Below are positions 10,073-20,485 of a DNA stretch of 50,150 nt, piece after piece; position 1 is the stretch's first letter, and every line of letters begins with the position of its first letter. The stretch comes from Phoronis ovalis. Lineage: Eukaryota > Phoronida > Phoronidae. The position numbers were made by a program, and so were the translations under genes. The notes beneath the pieces were generated by a model. That model did not search any database. It saw only the letters and a list, made by a program, of their open reading frames with translations, and was not told the origin of the DNA. The stretch lies in contig JAOXYB010028066.1 in the NCBI GenBank assembly GCA_028565635.1, positions 1 through 50,150 of the forward strand, in the 5' to 3' direction.

Positions 10073-12916
10073 TTAAAGCGTAGTTTCTAACATCAGGGGT
10101 ACCATGAGCTGCTCTTCTTCTTCAGAATTTTCTTCGACTTGTTCCATTCCTTGGAAATAAACGTTATCTTTTTCCGGTTGGGTTCTGGAATTTTCAGCTA
10201 AACTTTCAACAATGTATTTATATCTTTCCTCTGCTGTCTGTCCTGCTAACACTCCTGTGCTCCACGTGTTTGGGAAGTTGAATTCAAACTTTCTTATTTG
10301 TGGTCCAGTAGGAACAATAGCACTGGTTAGCGTACTTACCATACCAACGCCGGGTATCGCAGTGTTTGTCCTCGCGGCGTGTTCAATCATAGCTAGCTTC
10401 CTATATAGAAGTAATTCTAGTTTCTTAAATGCAGATAACTTGCGTCGAATTAAGGAAAGTAATATGTGAGCCTCGTCTGAATTAGTCTTCATTGTGCTAA
10501 TTCTTTCGTACTCCTCGTAAAATACTGGTTCACGATATTTTACTTCTGCTTCGAATCGGGATACATCTGAAAAAGATAATAATTACGTAATATACACTGG
10601 TGCTACCTATATTTGACGAAATCACATTATACTTATAACATTCCAGATAATTGGTACATGCATAATTAAATTGCCCTTAAGGAATTGATATGTCAAGTCG
10701 GTCGAATTGGTGTATCAAAGCATAATTTTTAAATCAGATGAAAAATCAGTACCTCTCAATGTTTTATCTTTGCTATTATACGACAACAAAATTAAGAACA
10801 TCAAAATACGCCTGGTCAATTATAGTAGACCTATATAGTAGTTCCGTCAGATATGAAGCAATGCAAAAATACGAATATTAATAAATGTGGCATAGCAGTA
10901 CAAACCAATTGCGGCGCTACCTAGCTGAAAAACTAACATGTGTGTCCCAAGATGTGTGTTAAGAAACATGTTTAGCATAAATCCAACAAAAAAACGCACG
11001 TTGCAAGTCATATAGCTTTCTTCTGTTGAGTCAGCATGGAAAATACTGTCAGCCAGTGTTTAGACTAAAATTGCTACCTCACACAGGTGTAGCTGTTAGA
11101 CGCAGCAAAAATCATGTAGTGCACACTACATGTAATATTAGAATTATCATAACCTGCTATGCCAAACAAACGGGCAAACGATTATAAGAATAATTATTGA
11201 AAACCTTTTTCTAACAACATGGCCAACTCCGCTTGACGGTTGTTTTGTTCATTTCTTACAGCCGCGATCTTTCTATCAGTGAGAGATATCTGTCGAATTG
11301 TTGCCGTTAACTCGTTTTGTAGATGTACAAGTTTTTTCTGTTCTCTGTGTAGAACTAAATCTTTCAGCCTGCGGTAAGTAGAGAACTGCGTGTAAATCAT
11401 ATATTGCCAGAATTATAGGATTTCGTCACTTTCTGATTATAGTTTCTGAATTTCGCATCTAGGGGATACTGTGGTTAAAGACACATGCACACCATATTTA
11501 ATAAATGGCGTATTTTTCACTAAAATGTAATTTTTTTCCACTGTGTAAAATATATATCTTTCTGATTAAAACCACTTATAACTAGAATTGCCTTTTAGCA
11601 AAGGCCAGGTTGCACAGAGAAATACTGAGTTGGCGGATATTCAGACCTATTAGGATTATCCTGTAACCCATGGATGTTCAAATACCTCTGGATGACCATT
11701 ACCTCTTGTCAAAAGTTTCATGAATTTTTGCAATTTTGACTGTTTGACCTCTGAATGACCTTTTGGACCTGAAAGTCAGCTAAGATAACCTCTAAATGAC
11801 ATGTTAACTTTTTTTGAACTTTTCATCAAATATCCGGAAATTAATTTGTTTGACCTTTTGACCTCAAAATGACCATACAACCCCTAGAGTACCTTTATAT
11901 GACATAAAATCATCATTTTCGGAAGTTAAATGCAATTATAAGAGTTTGACCTTTTGACCCCTGAATAACCTTTTGACCTATAAGGTCAGCTATGATGACA
12001 TAGGAATGATATATGTCAAATTATACAACTGTAGCACCACTCTGTCTTGATTTATACACTCTTGCTTATTAAAATTAGCCAAAAACATGCTAAAAATAAA
12101 AATCTGACCTTTTGACCCATAAAAGACCTCAAAAATCATCAAGCTGACCTTTAGGTCACCATATATCTTCATTTTTGAACGTTTTAGGACATTTTTGAAA
12201 TTTGACCTACGGAGCTCCAATTGACCCTTGACCTAATTTTTGTATGTCCCCTCCCTACTAACTCCACACCTTAAGTTTGACACCCCATAGCTCAAAGCGT
12301 CTCCAAGTTATGGACGTTTGAAAAAAAATACAATCTCAATAGGTTGCACTTGCTGTGCAACCTAATAAATATGGATAATGTAAATGAAACATAATCAGCA
12401 ATAAATTAAGTTATCTTCGAAGTTAAACTGGCATTTTACTACACAATCACCAAGCTAATCCGTAAATCTCACATATAGTGACAAGTCAGAATTATACCTT
12501 AGATATTCAAGTCGATTTTGTATATTTTCAGTTAACTCTTTGAAAATGTTTTCAGTATCTTTACTTTTCTCATTATATTCACTCTCTAAAAGTTCATCCA
12601 ACAAAACTTGAAGTTCCTGCAGCAGTACTGGTCTCGATTTTGACATTTCTTTAAGATCACATTGCTTTTCACCTACGAGGGTGCTTTGTTTCAAATCACT
12701 TACAGGCATTATCTCTGGTTCTGTGTTTAAAGATGAGGACGATAAATTTTCAGGAATGACGTTAAAAAATGGTTCATATAATATGGGTTTTGATTGTCCT
12801 GCAACTAGTTGCTCAGAAATTTGAACATCATGGAGAATGTCGCCACCTTTGCCTTCGTTCTGTTGTATATCTGTTTTTGACCGCCTTGTTTTTCGAATTT
12901 TTTTTATGAAATCCAT
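10073..12916 (-). CDS. three-exon coiled-coil protein of unknown function, 358 aa
   Basis: Exons are 12916-12498, 11368-11205 and 10566-10073. Donor AAG|GTATAA of exon 1 (phase 2) joins acceptor CTTACCGCAG at 11369. The weak donor AAAAAG|GTTTTC of exon 2 (phase 1) joins acceptor TATCTTTTTCAG at 10567. All phases agree and the sum is 1077 nt. The start is fixed by an in-frame TAG at 12940-12938, eight codons upstream. The protein has a basic N-terminus (residues 3-14), a Ser/Glu-rich linker, a long heptad-rich helical region of about residues 95-215 spanning all three exons, then a second helical segment (LLSLIRRKLSAFKKLELLLY). Near the C-terminus are a Gly/Pro/Thr-rich region and an acidic run (EENSEEEE). 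There is no signal peptide, membrane segment or catalytic motif. I do not recognise the family; a cytoskeletal, centrosomal or ciliary role is only a guess from the coiled coil. Confidence 0.75.
11607..12363. mobile_element. ~757 bp non-autonomous element with inverted ends, inside intron 1
   Basis: AGGTTGCACAG at 11607-11617 is exactly inverted as CTGTGCAACCT at 12353-12363. The right end also forms a perfect 9-bp hairpin by itself (AGGTTGCAC, TTGCT loop, GTGCAACCT; 12341-12363), so the left-end motif is also repeated directly at 12341. The interior has no ORF of note and consists of diverged TGACC-rich modules. The termini could be those of a MITE, or of a Helitron/Helentron-type element with a 3' hairpin; the CTAA followed by T after the hairpin is compatible with the latter. 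No clear target-site duplication was found. It lies wholly within intron 1 (11369-12497) of the coiled-coil gene. Confidence 0.6.
11693..12233. repeat. TGACC/GGTCA half-site-rich internal repeats
   Basis: Fifteen TGACC and two GGTCA pentamers occur in 540 bp. Three are arranged as TGACCTTTTGACC (11851, 11947, 12105), the layout of a nuclear-receptor DR2 element. One is the palindromic TGACCTTTAGGTCA (12145-12158). Modules with CTGAATGACC/CTGAATAACC recur 210 bp apart (11751 and 11961), showing that the interior grew by diverged tandem duplication. Confidence 0.75.
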
Positions 12917-13300
12917 TTGAATTTTGAGACATGTCGACTAGGTCGTTGCGTTACATGTGTCATATACGATCATATCGTTACATGTTACGGATTGTTGCGC
13001 TGAATTGAAAGAATTCTTCATTGCACTGGTGAGAAAGAGGGAAAGAAACAAAGTGTCAACACTACGAAAAAAAATAACAATAACTTTTCGAATTGTATAC
13101 TCGTGGATATTTTCTGACGAGAAGGTTAGCAAGCTATCAATCATGTTAAAACTACTCCAGATCCCGCGGGAAAGGCCGCGTTCACTATAGATGAATGTTG
13201 AAGTATACTTTACAAAATTCTATATTTTTTACTTGAATGTGTTACCTGGTTGTTAGATAAATATTTACTATTAAGTGATGCGATAAGATTTTCAAATGAA
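12917..13300 (-). promoter_or_regulatory. 5' flank and candidate promoter of the coiled-coil gene
   Basis: No ORF here is convincing. A GC-rich cluster at 13162-13180 contains TCCCGCGGGAAA, close to an E2F-type site, followed by GGCCGCG, about 250 bp upstream of the start codon. It is the only CpG cluster in the flank. No TATA box is placed convincingly, so the transcription start is unknown. Confidence 0.35.
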
Positions 13301-16300
13301 TAACGCAATTAATTGTGTTTTTAAAATCATTAATCAAACTGACATTTGATGGAGGCCTGAATAGCAATGAATATAACGTTTTGAGATCCCGATCGAGACT
13401 TTTGTGACTCTGTGATCGGAGCTAAAAATAGGAAAACGGAGAAACTGTCGTTTTAAAAAATTAAGAATTTGGAAAAGTGGCGAGTTTTCATCAAAGGCCG
13501 TAATATAAATCAAGTTCAATTTGTTGCAAACTGAGTATCAGTGACATCGACTACCATCACTCATGCACCTTCGTTTTCAATTAATATACAGCAAATAGAA
13601 AAATATGGTTTAATGAGATATCATAATAATATTACATTATGCATGATTCATTGCTGCGAGAGATCTACATAGAACCTATTGTTCTTACCAACAATACCTT
13701 GTTAAATGATTTTAATAGCGTATTGTCCACTAGTCATCAACTTATTCAAAACCTAATAGATTTCTTTAGATTGTATGATATACTTTCGTAATTTGTGCAT
13801 TAGATTCATGATGAGACTTGAAATAAAGTATTCTTAATGAATGAAAAGCCTGCATCAGAAATTTTAGTTATAGATCTTTCAATAAAGATTCTATAGGATG
13901 TGGGAAATCGTATTCAGTAGTTTAGCGTAATATATAAGTTCTTTTATTCCTTGATGAAATGTTCATTGTATTTTCTGAAAAGACTACAAATACATGTATA
14001 AATTTAAGCAAATGATATTAAATACGTATGATTAGTTGCTTTTAAGCTACTTGAGTGCGAACGCTGATTGCATTCATAGAGAAGTCATTCCATGTCGCAG
14101 TTGCACTGATACGGAGACCACATATCAAAACAGCTTGCATCGAAAAGTCAGGGAACTGCTTGTCGTCAGGTACATATATATATTGTAAAGCTGGTTATAT
14201 AACAGAACGTTTGGTGATTTCATCTCACGTGTTTAATCCTTTTTTCTGTTTTTTTCCTTTTGATGGATGCATACATAGCAAATATCAGCACTGACTCGGA
14301 CAGTAAAAAGTAGTCAGGTTTTAAACTTTTTCTCACATGCTGTTTCAAGTTGTGGTCATTTAATAATAGGAAGAAATGCTAAACCTCTTCTTAACGTGTC
14401 ATGATGTTCCTTTTTTACCCTGTTTAACAATTTGAAGGTAGAAACAACAGTTCTCTTCTTATAAAAACATTAAAGCTTTTTTTTAATATTCAGGTCTTAA
14501 AAATGTTTTAACAGAAGGTGGATAATTTCTTCATTCTGTATAAGGATTGAGTAACAATATCTACAAATAGGTTATCACCTTTTCTTCTGTTTTACGTTTT
14601 TGCCTTTTCTACTGACAGCAGTACTAGACAATTCTCTGTATGATGAGAGGTATATGTCGTATTTTACCAATAATAGCTGAAACTTCTTTTTAATTATTAA
14701 CTGTATACGGGTTAAAATATGTAACTGTACTATTAAACTCATATATGTATTTTGTATTTGTTGCCTTTTTCACGTGTTATACGAAAAGGTAGATAAAATA
14801 TGAGTGTAACGCATGGCATAAAATATTAGTGTAACGCATGGCATAAAATATGACGCATTCCTAAGTTTCCACATTCTTTTAATTGCCCTAAACATCTTCT
14901 TTAATTTACATTTCAAAAAAAGTTGTATACAAAGCAGTGTGGGATTGAATTTTAATAACAATTGATTACAATAAAAAAAATTAATATCAAGAGATCAAAG
15001 CGGTATGTACCGAATCTTCTGACAGGGAGTAGACCTAAACCAATTCGTCAAGCCTTCTGCACGTTCTGTTAACCTGGTGTTAAACTCGCAAGTTTGAACT
15101 CAAAGATCCTTCTGTCCACATTAATTTTAATCTCATACGATTTTCCCAAAAAAGCCCTCAGGATTTGTAGCAACTGTTTCGTGTCAAAGCAGATGCCGCA
15201 TGCAAGATTGGGAGTTCCAAATTTCAATGATCTTAAAGATCATATTCCAGTTCCTATTAAGCCTACGAGCCCAACTCCCCTATCCTTTATTGAACCTCCA
15301 TGTCTCAAAAAGGTATATCCCCTACCTGGACTTGGGTTAAATGATGCCATGTCCTGGTCTAAATACCGAACCCCGAGATCCGGGTCGGAGACATATAAGG
15401 TACCTCTTGGGCTAAAAACGCAAAAAGGTATACAATGTATATACCCTTTGTGGGCTAAGTTCTCGTATTAACCAACGTAGAGACTGTCCTTCCTGCCTTG
15501 GCGCATGCCATCTGTAGATAAAGATGGAATTTGTTTTATTGTGAAATAAATCCGAGGAAATAGACCTGGGAATGAAATAAATACTACATGTAAAAAAGTG
15601 TCAGGTTAATGTTCATTTAAAGTAAGAAAATAAAAAGAAATAAATATTAAAGTGCAACTGTACCAATCTCAGGGAAGTTTCATTGGAAATAATGCATGGA
15701 TACTAAAAAACCTTGACAAAAACATCAAAGAGAGGGGGTCTACTTTTTAAACAGTTCTGTATAAGATTCGTTGTACCCTAATTTAAATAGTATTTGATTC
15801 AAATCAAAATACTAGTTGCGCATAGCATATACTGCATGTTGGAGAACCTTAGGTAGAAGGAAGATTCAATTCTATAGGAGAGTCGCCTTCGGAATCCATT
15901 TAACCCGGCCTGTTATAAAACAAAGTTCGTAATAATTTGTTCTTATTTTCTTAGAAATATAAGCGACCACGGATGGTCTGGACCGGTGAATGGGATATTA
16001 ATGAGGATAAACAATGGTAGACAAAAAAGCAAATTCATACGTCACTATGAAAAACAAATGATTGAACTTCAGTTTCCTCAGCTTATGGCGACAAACAAAA
16101 CATTTGTTAAGCAAACGACAGTATCTATGTAAAACTATTGTATTTTATACTTTCCTGTAACCCCTCCCCTAGGTTCTATAGGGAAGAGGATTTTACTTTG
16201 CTGCCGTTAATCAGGTCGTTAATATAAATTTGCTGCTGCCAGACTAAAAAGATTTGAAGACTTCTAATTATCTACTTATGCGAGTGAAAAAATGGTATTT

Positions 16301-18727
16301 ACATTTTTTAATTCTCCTTTAGACTTGGTTATAATTATATTTCTATGGTACTGCAAGTAATTGTTTTAACTTAAAAAAATAACTAGATCAATGTCTTCCT
16401 TCTACGTGCAATGATAAAACTATTTATACTACGCACGTATAAAATGTCTGCATAAGTACTTTGATCAGTCAGATATACATTGAAAACCTGGGGTTTGACA
16501 TCAAATAATTTTTAATAAAAATTAATAACATGTCATATATGAATAGATCTTTGCATTCATACAATAATGTTTTAATGAATAGACTATATTGTACAAAACT
16601 GTTGAATTTTAATGCACGATGAAACTAGGATAATTGATGAGATATGTATACAATAGAAAAGTTGGCGTTTCTATGGATATGTGATAGCTTTCCAGGAAAA
16701 ATATGATGGTAAAAGATAATGGAATATACTAAAACAACACATGTTGATGAAAACGTATTGTTTTGGTGACGCCTGATCGTGTACGAGTAACATTTCCTTG
16801 TGACCTTATTCCAGCATTTAGTAAGTAAGCTTTCAAACTGTAAGTCAGCATGCTAGTCTGGTCAACTTACAACGTCCGATTTTACATTGACGGGCATATG
16901 ATTAGACAGGTTACTGGTGCAAGCTCTTGGTAAGGTTTTATACTGTTTTCTAATTAAATTTAAAGCTAGTTCAGTAAAAGCAAGCTGAAAAAATACGTGG
17001 ATAAATATTATATCGATAACGATTTTTTGTATTTTTAACCGTAAACAAGTGTGCTCATTCATGTGAGTGGCAGATTCAGGAGTTTACCAGGAATATCGGA
17101 ACACATCATATCATCTGAAGAATCAAGTTAGGTAAATATTATTGATTTGGAATGTGCGTAAAAGTAGTACTGCTATTTACTAAACTGTAAAGTTAAACGC
17201 GGTTCAGAGAATCCTCAAATTTTTCTGTCCGCTATGTATAGGATAAAAAACACAACTTAGTACGAAATTAATGTCTCAAGTAATAGCCGCGCTGAAATAT
17301 AAAGGTGTGTGTTAGTAACACCCTGTCAGCACGGTCTGCCGAAGTCGTTGACTTTCGCGGTACTAACTGCTTAGGCAGCTAAATACCCGTACATGATACA
17401 AGACAGTGGGAAAGACAACTTAAAAAATAACAACAAGAGGTGTAAAATTCATTTAAGAAAAATACAAACAAGAGAAATGACAAAATAATTTGGAAGTTAT
17501 GTAAACGAACCAAACATAAAGGAAGAACTTGAGACTATTACAATACAAACATTAGTGGGAGATTTGTCGGAGTGTGGCGTACCATATAAGACCTCGGGAA
17601 TTTTGTTTGCGCTTGCCATAAAACGTTTACCGTGTCTGAATCAATGTTTTCACAGCGCGACATTTTGCCAATGGCTGAAGTTTCATTTATGAACATTGGA
17701 GCGATAACACTTATTGTTCGGGTGAAATCTAAGGGGAAATTTAGCACGAATATAGCGTGATTCTAATGAAAAGACCAGTTATATTTCATTCAAAACAAGA
17801 TCTATATTTCACTAGTGCACGCAGAGGATGTATTGAATTCACATGAAAGTAAAGTAATTGTAGTCATCATCACAATTTGAATCTATTGACTAAATCAACA
17901 TTCATCCTTCATCCTTATTGTGTCCGTCTTGTTTAGATTTGTATAGAATCGCATTAATACAATGCGTGATGTTTTGTGTTTTTTATAACGAAGCATCAAC
18001 GAAGAGAAACAATAGCGTAAATGATCCTGTCAGTTGAGTTGAACAAAGGATATCTATTTTATTATTGTGAATTACGAATCCATAGATGATTGAAAATGTT
18101 AGGTTTTGTGTGCTTATATAGAACGTGTTATGAAAAGCTGGAGACAGCCAGTCTATAGCTTTTGTCACTCTCTCTTTCTTCTCAATGCATAAACTGGCTC
18201 TGAAGTGTACACAGTCAATATGTAACGAGAGAGATGTTCGATAAATGTCAGTAGAATACTGTCGTAACGTTTAAGATATTATTGTAACATCACTAATTAT
18301 ACGCGCGTGAAATTCATTATAAACGAGCAAGACATCATGATGCTTCAATACGAACACACGCACAAGTAAGTACATCTATACGAATTTTATATAACGGCGA
18401 ACAAACGTTACTCACAAATGTAGAATGACTTGACAAGTCATGGGTGAAATTTATAGGCCTCTCCTTTCCGCGTGTACAGTAGCCAGTGTTGACTAATTAA
18501 ATATCGTAGATAAAAGTAATCAATCATTTATTTCTAGAGCAACCGTTATTAATATATTTCTTGTACGATTTTGAATCGGGATTTTTATTCCCGCTCCGTG
18601 TCGTTCTAGGATTTGTTTCATTCGCATTACTATTCAATTGACTATTGCAACAAGAGTGGAGCGCAGTGTATGCTTCTGCGTTTATGAAAATAATAGCAGT
18701 TGCCTGGTATTGATTCTTAAAAGTCTG
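13301..18727. other. gene desert, part 1
   Basis: AT-rich sequence with no supported gene. It contains the 25-bp tandem repeat at 14793, a 17-bp palindrome at 15227-15243, a 125-codon plus-strand frame at 15094-15471 of uncertain status, a hairpin-rich patch at 17304-17378, and a minus-strand frame at 17538-17747 that looks somewhat coding. The last three are discussed as findings. Confidence 0.5.
14793..14856. repeat. 25-bp tandem repeat, about 2.5 copies
   Basis: The unit ATAAAATATKAGTGTAACGC plus ATGGC occurs at 14793-14817 and 14818-14842 with one difference. A third, degenerate partial copy runs from 14843. Confidence 0.9.
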
Positions 18728-18768
18728 TTTTATCTGGGACTATTACAAGTAATAGTCCCAGGTTTCAT
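18728..18768. mobile_element. 29-bp palindromic insertion with near-perfect 6-bp flanking repeat
   Basis: CTGGGACTATTAC at 18734-18746 is perfectly inverted at 18749-18761 around a two-base spacer. The unit 18734-18762 is flanked by TTTTAT on the left and TTTCAT on the right, a 5-of-6 match that looks like a decayed target-site duplication. The same arms recur at 28679. A further copy of TTTTATCTGGGA lies at 18886-18897. Confidence 0.5.
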
Positions 18769-20258
18769 GTTTGCTTTGATCCGGTTTCATGGTAGAGACA
18801 ACGGGGGAGACAAATGTCTTTATTTCTAATTCTTTAAACGTGATTCGATCTTTACTGATATTCTAACATTTCTCCTTGCACGGATCTTTTATCTGGGAAC
18901 TTAAACTCCTTGCTTCTATTCTTCAAAATAGAAGATCGAATAGGATAGAATGAATGAACCTGAAAGTCAAGTTGGTTTTCATCCCGGGCCTCGGAGTTGT
19001 ATATAAAGACCGTATAAAGTAGGGATGTAGTTCTTATCTATTTTGTCAGCATACCACCAGCTTATTATTCGTTTTCGCAGTATACGTCTTATATATTGAT
19101 ATACTTTTGTTCAAATTTGATTATCAGCTACACGTTTACACTTAACTTAGCAACAGGAAGGAAATACGAAAACACAAAATGTTTTCAATAATTTTGTAAA
19201 GATGTCGTCGATCGGTATTGCCTAGATGTTAACAGAACAAGTGTTGTCAAGAAAATAATTCTTTAGCATCTTACCGAATGAGAAACACGCTTTGTAAGTC
19301 TAACAGAAGAATATTCTATAGCCCTGTTTGTTGTAACTTAGTTCTCACTTCCAGCATTTAGAAATTTCAACACTAAAATCAATGAAATTGCTGAATAGAT
19401 TTCAATACACTATTGCATGTGTTGTTTACAATATTGACACTAGTGTATTATGTATCTTACTAAATAGAAAAATAAATATTTTATAGAAATATTTTCCCAA
19501 ATTTCTATAGTGTCTTATAAAAGAGGCGTGTCTCATGCATAATAATGATAAATAAAGTAAACATTTCTTTCAACTTTAGCATTGTGTAATAATAAAAGAC
19601 CAGCCCGACTATTGATGTGTTATATACCTAATTGGCCTCTCTTTTATTCGTTAATTTTATTGACTCCTGGTTTTTAAAATATGATGTGAATTAGAAAATA
19701 TGTGAAGAAAGGAATATGGACTTGATCGATGCTATGCTGGGAAGAAAAGATCTTATCACCTTAAGCTAGGATCAAGGTAATTGGTTATTTCGTTCTGTCA
19801 ACACTGAAGTCAGAAACCCATGTGCTTTAGAACTTGGCATCAATACTACCGAAGGCGGTGTTCGACGAAGCTGTCCGATATTAACTTATTTTGTTTTGGA
19901 GCAAGAAGGTAAAGGAAACAAAAATATCAAAAACTAAGGTATGAAATTGAGAAAAAGAAAAAACAAGTATTGAAGACGTAGAGAGCATTGCTAAGTACAT
20001 GTATTAATTGTATTATGCTTGTGGCACTTCTCCGACAGGAATCCTTGGCAGCACTATATGACAGGATATTTATTTCGTTTATTTTATAGGACGTGATTAT
20101 TATATTAAGGGCCAGTTGTACGGTGTTATGCACAGGTGCAATGAAAATGTCGGATACCCATTGCAAACTGGTAGTTCTGACTATCATTTTATACCATAAC
20201 ATTTTCTATGCATTTATACCGGTTTATATACTGCACCAGACATATTGCAGTGAACAGT

Positions 20259-20485
20259 ATAACCGGGCTAATGCAGGCTTATTCTGCTCGGGATACTAGA
20301 TCTTGTTGGGCATTGTTACTTGTTAGTTTATGGTCAGCATTACCCATGTATACATGAATGCAAAACAACAAAAAAATGCTGTATCATTGAAACCGTTTGG
20401 GATGTGAACATTATAAATGAGTAGTATTTGTTTTCTGAGGCATAGAGGCAGCACCTATAGAAAATAACCGGGTTGATGCAGGCTT
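20259..20485 (+). repeat. diverged ~204-bp tandem duplication
   Basis: ATAACCGGGCTAATGCAGGC at 20259 and the matching ATAACCGGGTTGATGCAGGC at 20464 are about 204 bp apart. Weaker similarity continues on both sides, for example GTTAGTTTATGG against TTTGTTTATGAA downstream. This is an old duplication, with no sign of a coding product. Confidence 0.55.

Noticed and set aside
10212-10469. 85-codon plus-strand frame
   Set aside because: Antisense shadow of exon 3 of the coiled-coil gene, whose phases are consistent.
11366-11380. Consensus-like donor GCG|GTAAGT on the plus strand
   Set aside because: It is the reverse complement of the pyrimidine-rich acceptor of exon 2 on the minus strand, which has frame support; no plus-strand exon precedes it.
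11398-11400. ATG at 11400 as a separate start for a 68-residue protein
   Set aside because: The frame is explained by exon 2 of the spliced gene; the acceptor at 11369 removes this ATG.
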